DNA of 64,000 nucleotides from Galaxea fascicularis. Lineage: Eukaryota > Cnidaria > Anthozoa > Scleractinia > Euphylliidae. Position numbers and translations under genes: made by a program. Position 1 is the stretch's first letter. Each line of letters begins with the position of its first letter. The notes beneath the pieces are model-generated. The model saw only the letters and a list, made by a program, of their open reading frames with translations, did no database searches and was not told where the DNA came from. Shown piece by piece: positions 1 to 14,200 of this stretch. The DNA is taken from assembly GCA_948470475.1 (NCBI GenBank), contig OX419346.1, forward strand, positions 3,877,231 through 3,941,230. Direction: 5' to 3'.

Positions 1-44
1 TTGTTGTTGTCATAAATGAGTTCAAGGCGTAATACAAACATACC

Positions 45-252
45 AAAGCTCAGAGCTGCAAATAACTGTCGGTAATCAGACAATATCCGACTAAACTCGG
101 CCCACGTCCGAACCTTTTTTCCCCAAATAATAAGTAAAGAAAGATAAACGTCCGACCACATTTCTGTTTTGCCCGACCAAAATAGAGACGTGGTCGGACA
201 TGTGTCCTTTCAAGCCGAGAAAGAAAGATTATTTGCAGTTCTGAGAGCTTAA
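45..252. repeat. Foldback element (MITE-like) in the intron after exon 59
   Basis: Imperfect inverted ends: AAGCTCAGAGCTGCAAATAA at the left and the complement of a TTATTTGCAGTTCTGAGAGCTT stretch at the right. No coding capacity. Confidence 0.55.
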
Positions 253-399
253 TGTTCATCCGAAATGTCAGCAAAAAATAGAATGCGGCTCTTCCTACTC
301 AATGTAAGTTCTAATAGACCTGCATATCTGGGGATAGCGGAAAGAGAAGTGTGCCGGGTAGTCCAGGTTAATTTTACGTTTGCGTTTATTACCACTCAC

Positions 400-643
400 C
401 AGAACTGTCCAGTAAAATGATGGTTGGTACTCCAACCAAACCAAATAGCTGGCAAACATCCGGGTCATTAATGACGCCTCGCTTGGTGGCACGAGTCCGC
501 TGACTCTGAGGATAGCAACCACAGGTGTGGGTCACAGAGCCACTTGTTTTGCGCCAGTTGTGCTCGGTCAGAGTGTTTGCCAAGGACTGGCGATGAGACA
601 TGACTGGCTCGTCACTTCGCACACAGCACGTGACAAAGGAAAA
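400..643 (-). CDS. Exon 59, residues 3569-3650, thioredoxin-like domain with cis-Pro loop; last exon in window
   Basis: Starts FSFVTCCVRSDEPVMSHRQS and ends INDPDVCQLFGLVGVPTIIL LDSSG. F-G-L-V-G-V-P-T-I-I-L-L-D is the cis-proline loop of thioredoxin-like proteins. Donor TTCTG followed by GTGAGT means that the gene continues beyond position 1. The 5' boundary is less sure, since CCTCAG at about 510 could also serve as a phase-0 acceptor. Confidence 0.75.
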
Positions 644-2147
644 CTAAAAAGAAGATCATAGTTCAATAAAACATACAACTAAAAAGGCGTGTCCTGTAAT
701 TTCACGTTGCGAGGAAGGACGATAAACTTGAATATCACTACAAACAAACAAACCGGCTAACAAACACAGAAGAAAACGAGAAATAAAAAATTTTGGTACA
801 CATCAATCGATTTCTAAAGTATTCGCTTCTTTTCTATCAAATCTTACAACTCATTCAACCCTTTTACTCCCAAGATCTGATTATTAATTCTCCTTTCTAG
901 CTGCTATACAGTTCCTTGAATATCAGTTAAGAGAATTTGGGGTTACATCAAGATAACACCCTCTGGCTGATAAATTTGTCTATTATCACAAGGGGAAGTT
1001 AAATGCTAATCATTTCTGGGAGTTAAAGGGTTACGTTGGCAGGGAATGATCGCAGAGAATAATCCCACGTACAGTTCCACGAAAGGAACAAAAACCTTTT
1101 ATGTAAACAATCCCTACGAATAGTCCCATAAATTCAAACTTGTTTGAACAAATGTTGGTCGCCGCAAATAGACTTTTTGGATTCACACGAAGTGAATTGG
1201 TCCCCACGAACGTTTGGTGCGAACATTCCCCTCGTGTGTACCGCCCTTTACAATTTTGACGGCCGCCTATTCGTTGTCCGACAAGTCCTCATAAGTGAGG
1301 GGGTTAAGTAGATATTTGGGTAACACTTTAGACGATTAACATGAATTTATGGCTATATAAAGAAAACATCGCTGAAAGTAAGACGGGTCATTTTTGTTTG
1401 TCCTCGCCTAACAGCTGACTTTGAGAGTTCTTAATGATCTGTACTAACCATTTCTCCTGGGCACTTAATACTTTCTGAAGGACCCAAACACTTATTGACT
1501 TATAAAGTTATCACTTCCGTTAACCACAAGAGAAGATCTTTAGAGAAAAGACAAAAGACGCAATACCTTATCGGAAAATTCCTCCGCGAACTGCACGAAA
1601 TACTCCAAAATCTTCAATGATGAGCAACACCTAAAAAATCAAAACAAAAACATTGATCGTGAACGGCGAAGAGATCTTATGATACCACACAAAGGGTCTA
1701 ACTATTTTACACCATGCCATAGAAAATGCACAGGTTCATATAATCAATGCGAAATCGGCGCAATGCAAGATGCGATGGTTGGGTGGAAAGTTTTGATTGG
1801 TTGCATATTCTTTGGCATGATAAAAATACTACTCTAGTATGCATGGGCTCGGTATTCCGTAATACTTTCGGCACACCAGCACCGATTCAAGAGCCGGGAA
1901 AGAAAAGGTTCTTTAATTAATAAAATATCTGTTGGGCAAAACTCAGACTGTGATGGTTACTGGTGTAAAATTGGATTTCGTCTTTCTTTACTTTCGACTT
2001 TTTTTTTTAGAACGAATTAAAATGTAGGTATATCTAACACACTCCTTACTCCGTTCTAAAAGTCGTAAACACTAGAGTAAACACCGACCGATCGGTCGAT
2101 CAGTCGATCAGTCAGTCAGTGAATCAATCAAATCAAATCAATCAATT

Positions 2148-2240
<93 letters not shown>

Positions 2241-5200
2241 GTCAGTCAGTCAGTCAGTCAGTCAGTCAGTCAGTCACCTGAACTTTACCATTTCGTCCAG
2301 AACAACAAGGCCACGATTTTCTTGACTCCAACAGGCGCCAGAGGTCTCCATACAGCGCTGAACACGTCCATGACATTGAAGACAGGGCAAGGGATTCTAC
2401 GGTTTAGGATTCCACGAGGAACAAACACCCGACCGGCAGTTTTAACCCTGTGTTTAAGCTCGTATGAATGCGAATCGTCCAAGCAACAACAACCAGATTT
2501 CGGCCAACTGCGAGAAAAAAAAAAAGAAAAAAAGAAATAAAACATAAAGTAGTTCACTGAGCATATAAAGGAGCAAATAAATATAAACAGACTGGGAAAA
2601 AAACCCTGCGTCAGGGTCAAACGACTGAGATCTGCTCTCAATAAATGCGTTTTGATCGTGCTCTTTTTTGTTTCCCGCATTTTGGATACATCTTGATAAT
2701 TCTTACGTCTTGGGGGTTCAATTCAGTTAAGGGAAGGACCCTTAAGTACCGCTGCTCATAAACAAAACGCTCCCTAGACACCCAAAGAAAGATATCAAGC
2801 AATTTTATCAAAAGGGAAGCAAACTTGGCTATTTTTCAACAACACAAGAGGACAATTTGAAAACGGTGACCCATTCAAGAAACAATCCATTTTAATCCTC
2901 AACACTCCTATCTAAAGAGGACTATTTACACTCTTAGAAAGCTGGTAAAAGCAGTTTTAGACAAAACTAAGCTTAAAGTTTTACACTTTCTTTGCTTCCA
3001 ATATCTTTGAACTTTTTAAAGTAATAACAAAAAGTAGCGACATTGCTTCTTTGAAGACCAGAAGAGAAAACTGAGATGTAAGAAAGTGATGCTGTACTTA
3101 CCTTTCGCCTCGCTTGTGTACATCAAAATAACAAAACAACACGAAAGGCAGAAATTCACGGCCCGACAACTCCACCGGCCTAGAGAGAGGACTGGGCCCA
3201 ACCGGGTGATCTGTGAGCGCTTGCACTTCGATCACGTGACATGAAACTGGAAGCTGCGGACAAAAACAAGGTTATGTTATGATTTACAGTTTTTCTACAT
3301 CTTGTTTCTCTACTCCCGTGCAGTGAAAACCTGTGATGCCACAGCGTTCCGAACAACTTTAAACAAAGGAGTCAAACTGTTAAATTTGTGACTCGATGTC
3401 TCAGGAAGCCTCAGGTTTTGGACCTGACACCCCTCTACTTTACGGCACACTGAAGCATCTTTGAGCTGCATAAAATTCTACGACGATAAATACCTCTTAC
3501 TAACCGAGTTCGAGGTCCGTACTGTAAGTTACGGACCGAGTTTTTTCCCGTTCACTTATTACTTATAAATCAACGGGAAAAAACGAGGCTCCGAGAAAAC
3601 GGACCGAGAAAACGAAGTTAGTAAGATATTTATTATATCTCTGAGGTTAATCAGGAGTGCGGAAAAGGGACTTTCAAATTTAGCGGGCCGTACAGTAGAG
3701 TACGGCCCGCAAAATTGACCAATTAAAGCGCGCGTACTAACCGAGAGATATAATAATGGGGGTTAAAGACTTACAACAACTTAACACTCAACTTTCAAGT
3801 GTATCTTCACTTTAAATGAGCCCAGACTGATAAAGCGCTTAACGTACTGCTCCATTCTTATCGCAGAAGACCATGAAAGCCGTCGTCCTTGTTTCTAAGA
3901 ACCATTACGCATGCTCAATAAGCGCTGTCACTCGTTAAACACAAACAAACTAACAAACAATGGGAAAAGACCCTAGACTCCAGCTGGGAATGAAAACAAA
4001 TTTTCACCTTTATTTGAGACTCTAAAGTTGACTCTGATATCGGCTTTCCATGAGGATTGCCATCTACAAAGACTTGGTAACCATTCACTACGGCGTCTCC
4101 GTCGTCACGTGGTCTATTCCATCTTAGAACGGACGATATAGTGCCTAGAGAATAATTAGTGTCAACTCATTTGATTACTGAAAAGGCAGTGAAGGCTACG
4201 GATCGGTATCTTTTTGAAAATTAAGTGTGGATTGGTTACCCTGTAAAAGCTGCAATGGTGACCAACGTTTCCTGGGATACTTTGCTACATGCACATTTCT
4301 TTTTTCTGAAATTATGGAATTTTGTTAAAATTATGCAATATGATGCCATATTCTTATAAAGCATCCTGAAAGACGCCCTCATCCCAAAAATTAGCTCCGA
4401 ATTGCAATTCCCAGTAGAGATATAAGGGATCAAAGTTTGATGGCTTCCCATACAAACCCTTCAAAATTTGTTTCAGTTCCTTCAGTTTAGAACTGACTCA
4501 AAATTGGAGAGATTTACAGTATATGGGGCAGTATCAAATTTCAATCCTTTATATTTCGGCTGGGAATTACAATTAAGAGCTATTTTTTGGCAAGGACCCT
4601 TTTTTAAGGCTACTCCATTCGAAAATGGCGCCCAATCCCATAATTTCACAAATTTAATTTTTTGTGACGTCACACTTTAGAACTCTATGGTGATTGAAAC
4701 AATAGGTTATTTCCGAATAACCTCAGGCCTCTTTTTCAAAGCGAGTCCAGGTGCTCATCCTCATCCTTAGACTCGCTTTGAAAAAGAGGCCTGGGGTAAT
4801 TCCAAAATGGCCTATTGCACTTGCAAATGCGCGGGTAACATTTTTATTATGAGGCTAGCGTGACAACGTCTCATAACTTGTTGAGCGATGACTTGCTCGT
4901 GCAGCAGATGAAGCCGACAAAAGAAGTTCCAGTGGGAGTTCTTAGCCGGGATAAATTCGTAATTATTACCTGTGTACGCTTTGATGTCTTCAAGAGCATC
5001 TGCAAGCTCAGAGTCAAGTTCCAACATTTTATCAGTAGCATTAACAACCTAGGATAAAGGCAAATATCAAAAACTGTTGTTTGATACTTGGCTCAAGTTT
5101 GTGAACAGGAATTAATGAAATAATGATCGGATGGGAGTAAAGAATGACGGAAAAACGTATTTACCTGCAGATCTTTCAGTCTGGATCCTTTTACAACAAC

Positions 5201-8200
5201 ACTGCCCTCCAACAAATGAACTGCTCTGTGAAGTCTACGAGAAACAAAATGTTATCTTATCTTAAGGGTAGGAAGATAAACGGAAGTCAGTCGCAGAATA
5301 ATTCGCTAGCTGGCCACAACTCCAGTCAAAAACAATCAAACACGAAAAAACAAAACAGACGTAATTTCGCCAAGAGATTTTGGTAAACAATTTCAGATTT
5401 AAAAGTGACAAATTTATGACAGTGTTTAGTTTGTATGCAGTTTCATGTTTTGTTGCGCTGATTGTTTCAAAGGAGTTCGAATTTTGATTCAATTGGGACT
5501 ACATATAGAAAACAATGTTTTATTATCAGTTTGAACGGATTTATTTCATTTGTACTTCGGTTTTCACGCCGTAAAAATGATCTTTAGAAGGGTTCATTTT
5601 TATAACCAATATCCAACTGATGGAGGCGGCCCTGTAAATATTCTTCCTGAAAACCAGTTCTGAAAGAAAAAAATGAGGGCTGCAAAACATCGAAGCGAAA
5701 GTCATATCCGCCAAATCACTGTCGCAGTTATCAAGGACAGCAGAGGAAGATTAAATCTTTAACCTGTCTCGTCTTGTCAACAGCTCGCATATTCTCTCCT
5801 CCAACCTTCGCCTCACTTCCAGGCCCTCGATTTCCAATCTGATCGGAGGTGGGTCAGGTGACACAGCTGCGCGGGTTTTGATTGGTTGAGAAACAACAGG
5901 TTGGCAGTCTTCTGGTAAGAGCTCCACTCGTAATACGACCCAATAGAAGGCGTCGGGAGGGACAGGCATAAGTTTGTCATCTTCAGTGAACCATGGGAAG
6001 GGTCCATGCTGCACAGCGTGGCGATCTGCCAAAACGTCTTCACTTGTTACGACGACTCCTTTGTCTTGCAAATAGTAAACCTTAAAAAATATTGAGGTGT
6101 GTATCAAATAAGTGAAATTGCATCCCATATTGAGTGCTGGAAACCACAAAGATCACGCAACCGTTATTAGTTCGTCACGCAATGACCCCTTAAGACCGTT
6201 GAGTGACGTTCTATTCATACATAGACCAATACAATGACAGCGGATGTCCTTGATAGCCTCTCTTTTCACCTCATTTTAATTTCAGTACCTTGTAGCTATC
6301 CACTTGCGCAGCACCCCTCAACACTGGTGTTTTCCACCCAACCCTAATGCAGTTGATCTGTTTAGATTGGATCCTTGTGATCAGCGGTGTCTCTGCACCA
6401 GGACACGTGACAACCAGGGGTTCCGACCATTCGCTATCACAGTTTGGTTTGGTGCTGACGACCTGGAAACGAAATGATGCAACTTGTTAAGCAACAGGCT
6501 TTTATTTTTGGCGGCTTCTTGCTCAGGTCAGAAAGAACGAAACCAATAGGAACCCCGATCCTTCTTGACGTTCTTGTCGTGAGGAAGATCATTTCCAAGG
6601 TCCTGCAACTTTACTGTTGTCACAAGCTGTTTTCATAACAACTTTTACGCCAAATTACGTTTTTTAAGACTTTTTGTACATGTTTCTATCCTACACTACA
6701 TGCGTTTACAATGGGTTTATGAGAAAATGACATGACGATGCTCAACTTGTATGATACAGTACATACCTTGAGAAGAAAAGAATACTCTCTGCAAGGTTCA
6801 CAGTCCATGAACTCAAAGTGAGTACAACCCGCATCTAACTCTTTCTGTAACTCGCCATCCACCTAAGAAAAAGATACACAAAACACGTTTCTTAACGGCG
6901 CGCCAATCAGTGTTACGTACAAGTTGTCTGCCAATGCACGCTCAGTGCAGTCCCATCAGATCTTTTATGATGGCTTTTTTTTTTCTGTATTTTTTCGAGA
7001 TGCAACTGATCCAGACAGAGCGCCCTTCTTAACATTTGCCATAAACCCTTGGTTCACATTGACAAACAGGTGTTGAAGAGTATGTTTATCGCCACAATGG
7101 CACTTTCTTCTCCTCGTATCCAAGGTTTATCAGTTCATCATGTGGTTTTAACTTACCATGAGTTTGTAATGATCGATTCCTGCATCACCAAAGGTTGTTG
7201 GTTTTTTCCACTCGATTACAAAAGCAGACTGTAGACAAGATCTGCCAACACGGAAAAGAACAAAACGTACTTGAAACTTAAAACGAACGAACGAACTTAA
7301 ATAGGGGGGGGGGGGGGGGCAAATGGTAAGATCCAAGAATCGCCGAGACCCTTGTTTGAAAATCCGAGACCGAGACCAAACATACGAGACTTCGAGACCG
7401 AAATAAATGCACCATAAATGAGACTCCACGACTCTTCGAAAAGTCTGTCAAGATTTCGAGATCGGATGAAAAGTTTACGAAACCCAAGATTTTAGAGGTA
7501 CCATTCGCCACCTCTTTTAATATAACCTAGAACACCTCACAAATTAATGTGTCTAAGCAAGCTAAAAGCTACAAATCTACCGAGTTTGAGCCCGAGCATT
7601 AGCAGCCATGGACAGCGGTTTCGGCCTTGCTAGGCCTCAACAGCATAATTAATACCTGGGCTCAAGTTTCCACATGAATAAAACATGCGGCCATAGTGCC
7701 CTATGTGTGGCTTTCAACTTACCTAGGCCATTACTTTGGAAGGTATTCTTGTCAAACTAAGCCACATCCCACGAGCTTCACATTTCCATCGATAATTAAC
7801 CTAGTCCATCACAAATGTTCCCTCGCTCAGGGTTTTCAATAAGAATCAGAGTAGGTGGCAAAAGTTTAGGAGTAGGCGGAGAAGGTACAAATTTGTTCCA
7901 TGTTATTCATAACATCTGCCGTAAGTTCTTAATCAAAGTAGGCGGAGAAATCATGTCAAGTAGACGGCGAGTTTCGCCGCCGGCCCCTGGCCCTTATTAA
8001 AAACACTGCTCGCTCCGTTCCTAAACGCCTAAAGAAATCGCGCTACAAAAACATTGTTTTGAATAGGAAAATCCAAGATGGTTTCCTTGATGGCACATCA
8101 GCGTCGTGTTTTTGTCGAGAGTAGAACTACTGAAGACGTTATCGCCTAAGAACACGCTCATTTCAGTGGAAGAACGCACTTCATACTCTTGGATTATCGT

Positions 8201-11200
8201 CTCATGGGTACGACGGAAGCGCCAGAGAAAACGTCAAATTTAAACTATTTCAACTACTTCAATTCACGAGTATCTGACAGAACTTGAGTTACAAGTCACC
8301 ATCTTGGTTGCTTTGCATTCAATTTCTTTGCAAAACATTGAATATGTTACTTTGTTGCTTCGTAACTTTACCTTGAGTAGGCAGGTATTTCAAGGCCGAC
8401 TTACAAACTACTTTCTAAAGCCAACCTTAGTCGCAGAGAGGGTTGCTCCACGGGCGCAGACGTTTGTACAGTGTACTGGTCCGATCTGGACACCAGATTC
8501 CCACTGGCATTTACGGCCGCAACAACGAGAAAGTGACTGGTCCCGGGTAAACAGTCATCTATCACGTGACTTGTTTGGGTCAACGGCAAGGTAAGTTCTT
8601 GCACCTAAAAAAGAAAATATCAACTTACATATTTCTACTGCTTTGGCAGTACCACTCAATTTAAATAACTTTATGTTACCTGAGGTTTGAGGACTGAGCT
8701 CCATTTGATGACGTAATGGTCAGCGGTGTCAACTACAAAAAGAAACATGTGAGAGTAAAGATCGCGGTTTGTGTTGAACCTTTAAAACAATCTTTTAAAA
8801 TAGATCCTTGCCACTTTTCTGTTCTTCACCCTTAAAAATCCATTAAACGCTTTTTCTTATTACCGCTCTCTGCGCTCGTCGTATATCGCTTGTGTAACTA
8901 ACTGGGAGAATGTTTCGAACGGAAGTTCCAGAAAACGTCTTTAAATGACAAACACTATATGATTCCCCCACAGTGAACTCCCCCAAAAGTGAGCTGGAGT
9001 TGGTCAACACTAATGCCCTTGATTACTTACGTATTTCTGAAGGGTGAGCCCATTCATAAGAGATGCTGGTGTCTCCGGTAGAAAGCACGTGGATTTTGAT
9101 GTCAAACGAGGGGCGTTTGACCTGTCCTGATGGCCTGCGACCCATATTCCACTCTTGGGCCACTGGGGTACACAGTCTCAACACATTAGATGGAGCAGAA
9201 TCGCCATATTGAGGGTCTGAACCCAGTGCAACAAGAAAAACACGGTATACACTAGAAAAAGAACAAGGTACTATATTAGGAAGGTTAGCCCTGAAAGAAT
9301 CGGTGAACGGGGTAAAGTAGCTATTAGAAAGGTTAGCTCCGAAAGAAATGGCGGTGCTGTATCGTAAGGGTGGAAGGAGTTGAGGAGGTAGAGTAGCATA
9401 TAAGGAAGGTTAACTGCGAAAGAAACTGTCTTGCTGCGAAGCTGAGGGAAGAAGGCGGAAGGGAGGGTATGTTGGTTGGCTCGGAAAAAATCGTGGTGCC
9501 GCATCGGGTTAAGGAAAGAAACCAACTTTAAGTGCTACGAACTAAGAGATTCAAAAGTTGGCTTTCGTCAAAGAGTGACGAGCAGTAGAATTACGCTATT
9601 CATTGGTGGAAAAATTGTTCAATCCTACGACTTTATACGGTAGTATAAAGAGGAACATACTCGACAGGTACAAGTTTTGTGGGGCTGTTAAATGTAATGT
9701 GAACTGGCAACTTTGCAATGTGCAGTGCCGGTAAATAAGACCAATAAGGCAGTTGGAGTCGGCAGTACCGAAGTAACTTGGTCCACTAAAGTACCTACCA
9801 TCAATGTTCAATACACCCAACCTGAGTCGGATCCTGGACGATCCGAGTTGGGTTGAGTCTACCCGTCGAACAGAGACGGGTCGAGTCCACCCGTCTTTAT
9901 GAAAGTCGATCCGCCTCACCGGAAATCAGGTCGCCAAAAGACAAAGGGTACGTCCCTTTTGCCATGATCCAGATCAGGATCAGTGGATCCAAGATGACTG
10001 GGATCATGACACATCAAAGGAACCGAAGAATCCTTGCTCAGAGTGGATTTCTCGGTTCCTTTGATGTGTCATGATCCCAGTGATCTTAGATCATCCCAAA
10101 GGAACGCAAAGATAACACACGAACATGGAGGGTACACAATTGTCGACGGAACGACTTCAACCGATCAACCCGCGAGCCCGTCTTCATGTAAGTCGATCCG
10201 TCTCACCGGAAGTCCAAACCTCTTGATACGAGGGTTGCTCCAGCTCAGTTATTTAGCAATAGAGTGTTTTCACTCATGTGACTTTCAGCCATATTGGTTT
10301 AAAGAAGCTATTTGCATAAAAATAGAATGTAATTCCCAGAGGTTAAATTTGGGACACCAATGTGGCCGCCGTGACGTCATGTGAAAACACTCGTTATTCG
10401 AGTGTTCTCCCAACATCCTAAGTGGGTTTATTAAACCGGGAAACCCATAGAAAATGAGGTATATTGCTTTTATAATATAATTGTAAGACGTAACAAGGAG
10501 TGTTACTATTTTTCTGACTTCTAAGTTTGTATTAGTTTAACGGTAAATATAAATCATCTTTTGACCAATCAGCTCATCTCGTTTATAAAATAATACAATT
10601 TTTGACATGTTGTTGAAAGCTTTAAAAGTACAAGTTTCATTAAGAGAATTACAACGCTCGAGGCCTGTAATGTCACCCAAAAATCATTTCACGAAAGTAC
10701 AAGGGGTTTCAGTGAAATTCCTCCTTGAAATTCGACCGTGAAACGTTTGAACCATTTTTAACAGTAATTGCCTGATTTGTTCGCGTGTTTCAAACAGCTT
10801 GTATAATTTTTATTAATACCGCACACCAGGTGCTGTAATGCTGAATAAAACTAAGGCTTAGTTCAAACGTCGAACTTTTCATGTACCGAACTTAAATCCT
10901 ATTCATGGCGTAAAAAAAGACCATTTTCACCGATTAAAATACGAAAATGAACCGATAAAATTATTTTGAAATGACTTATTTCCCTTCCTTTTGGCTTGAA
11001 AAAACATATTAAGTCATGTACAAGGCTGGATCTGGTTGGAAAAGCTTTCTGTGTTTTCCCTTTATTATGATGGAAATCGTGATCATATTGAAATGCAAAT
11101 ACACAGCATGAATTTCATGACAGATAAATAGCCTTAGTGCTAGTTGAAAGTACACCGTTTGGCAGTTTTGAGCTGTCCAGGTTTAGCGTGTTGCAATTTA

Positions 11201-14200
11201 AAATTTCACTTCGAGAACGCGGTGTGTGAGTTCTCTTTTCAGGCATGAAATGTCATTATACAGCCAATCATAAGCCCTGTTATTCTGAAAAATACATTAA
11301 CATAAAATTATGCATTTGGTTTAGCACATGAAAAGTTCGACGTTTGAACTAGGCCTAAGGTACATCATTTGGGAAAAACACAGAATCTGTTCTCTCGGCT
11401 TAAAAACGAAAAAAACCTAGTAAAACCTCACTGAATGCTTCGCAAACTCTTGGGCTAAATAGTAGCGGAAAAGTTAGAAAAGCTTCAATAGCGGCGGTAA
11501 AGCCACACAAATAAACAAGTATCTTTAATGGCAAAGACCAAAGAATTTTTGTTTTTTAAATATGCGCTGAAGCATCGCAAAAAACAAGACGTTTCGAGGG
11601 TGCTCCCTTTTCTACAGAGCGACAATTTCTTAAGTCTATGTCATTTATTGCGCTTGGCTACACAGTTAATTCTAGAATATGACAGGTATCCGCTTTGATA
11701 TCTTGCGCGTAAAGAGGACTAATATCAAACATAAAATATTAAAACAGTAATTCATGTATGTGTAAGCAGTATCTGTTTCTCTAACTGTCCTTCCGTCGGT
11801 GCTTCATTCAATGTTTTAAAAACTCGAGACAAAACATTGAAAAGATGGAGCTAAACAGAGCTGAAGGTACAACATCTGTAACACTTTCCTTTTTCCAACA
11901 ACCATGATCACCTAAATCGGTTTCTCAGTAGAATGAAAGCACGATTTCAGTTAAAGACACATTCGATAAAATTCGTTCAGTACATTTAAAATGAACTTTA
12001 AACTGGCGCGATATCATAATTAAACCGCTAAAAGAGATGGGAAATTATTTCAAGAAAGAAGATTTGTCTCTCACATTCAAGTTTACTTACGTTTCGCACT
12101 GTACTACAACGGAATCCGTGAAAAATAACGATTATTTTTAACCTGCTAAAGGAGCCATTTGCACTGCCCTGTGGAGAGAGCTAGAGTTCATAATTGTCAT
12201 TAACGTACTTTGTATTGAATGAAAGAGCGCGTCGCAAAATATATGCAAAAACAGGTTAAAGATTGCCGGAAAATTAACGTACACAAAACAAAATATCACA
12301 AACATATTGATTTGTTGTCAAAGCAACGACATAACACAACATTCTATTCCTTTCAATCTAGAGATCCCCCAGGTGAGAAAATTATAGTGTCAATACAAAA
12401 ACAGCAGAGGTCTTTTCACGCTCACTCAGAGAAGTTCGAGTCTGTGGTGTGAATGAAGTGCTGAACAAACGAAAGAAAAGTTATACTTCCGCAGTTAATA
12501 AATACTGGTTGTCAAAACGAAAACCGAAAAAGTAAATCCAAAGAAATAACGAAAACGAAGTACTGGCAAACCCGATATCGGAGAATCACGACAATGAAAA
12601 CGCGGGCGAAAACGTACCGTAACAGTATTGGACACCGTGCGATGTGCGCGCATTAAATCGACATGCCTCCAATCTCTGTGTCACCTTAAGACGCAAGCCG
12701 ACTAAGCATCCTTTACTGGCTCCACCTTAGTGGCCCACCTTTCTAGCTCAATAGCTAGGTTCTATGATGCTACAACTATAGCCAATAATAGACAATATTT
12801 AATAAGGGTAACACCAGAAAGCTAACACGTAGTTAATTAGGGTGGCCCTCATTCAGAGAGAATTGGGTATTTGGAAAATGTTGGTTTTTGAGGAGAAGGG
12901 AAAACCAGAGTACCCGGAGAAAAACATATCGGAGCAAGGACAAGAAACCAACGACGAACTCAACCCACACCACATTGGCGGGAGGCAAGTGCTATCACCA
13001 CTGCGACATCCCTGACCCCCCTTGAAAGTTTGTGAACCAACCTGGAGGACTGGCAGTGAATAGTAACTCGTCTTTGTCTTTGGTCAACCAATTTCTCCAA
13101 GCGACGGTCGTTAAGGTATACCTAAAGAAAATGAAAAGAAAATGGAGTACACAATTGACTGAATACTGACACCACTACATGTTTATCCTAAAAAGCGTAA
13201 ACTCGGAAGATAAATAACATACTGTTCCCGTTAAGTTGACCAAACGACAGGGTGCAGACCTTGAGTTGAATTTATATGCCGCCAGTTGGAACACAACAAC
13301 AAAATGACGGAAGAGAGGCAGAATGACTTAAACATGACAAAATGTTGGAAACAACTGATCTAACGTTTGGTCTTTCCCTCCCCGCATCGCGCCATTACTT
13401 ATGGGGTTAGGGCTCACTATATTTGTCTGAAATGTCAACTGCCTCCTCCCCCTAAACCACAGGGGGGCATCCGTGGGTCGGGAGGTTGGCCCCTTCCCCC
13501 CCCGCCGGGGGGAGGGGGGTGAGGATGAGGAGATGAGCTCGGCTCAAGCAATACCACTTGCTTTTTTGGTTTTTCCTACGTATGTAGAACAAAGCTGAGC
13601 TATTCGCCTTATTTAAATTAAAAGTGCCCAATCTGTAGTACGGCAAGCGAAATCCTGAGCAAAGAGGCCACAAAATGACAAAAAATTCCATGGCGAGACA
13701 GTTTAGCATGGCAGAGAAAGAGAAACAGAGTAATATTTTCCAAAAGCAGTTCATCTACTTGGACCCACCTGGTAAGCCCGGATGTTGACATCGCCGTATG
13801 TAACTGGTTCGTTCCATTCTATAGTGAAGTGATATGGAGATAATGATCGACACCAGATCCACAGGGGAGTGGGAGGGCCTGGGGTCTAAACAGGAGATTA
13901 ACCAGGTGATGGTGAATGCGAAACGAAGTACTTAAACGTAGTCATAGCAACAACAAAAACAACAACTTTATTCTTAACAATTATAATAAAAGGCCTCTGT
14001 AGCCGGCGCGGTTAGCTTGACTATTCTAGGCGGGCAACATAAACTAAGACTATATCTGATAGGCTCACACGAAATAACAACAAAAAACAGATAGACGTAT
14101 AACGATATATACACTTCAGAGCTGTCATTAAGGGCCATAACCCGTAACACCTTTTACGGCTGGGCTTAGTTGATGTTTCAGGTGATGGTTGCTCTATATT

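Larger units (their letters stand above)
9252..13041 (-). other. Intron 45 (3.8 kb)
   Basis: Holds the hairpin element at 9.9-10.2 kb, two MITEs (10.26 and 10.86 kb) and a SINE remnant at 12.84 kb. The rest is AT-rich sequence without coding signal on either strand. Confidence 0.7.

Noticed and set aside
2119..2325. Open frame of Asn-Gln-Ser repeats
   Set aside because: It is translation of the AATC/AGTC microsatellite.
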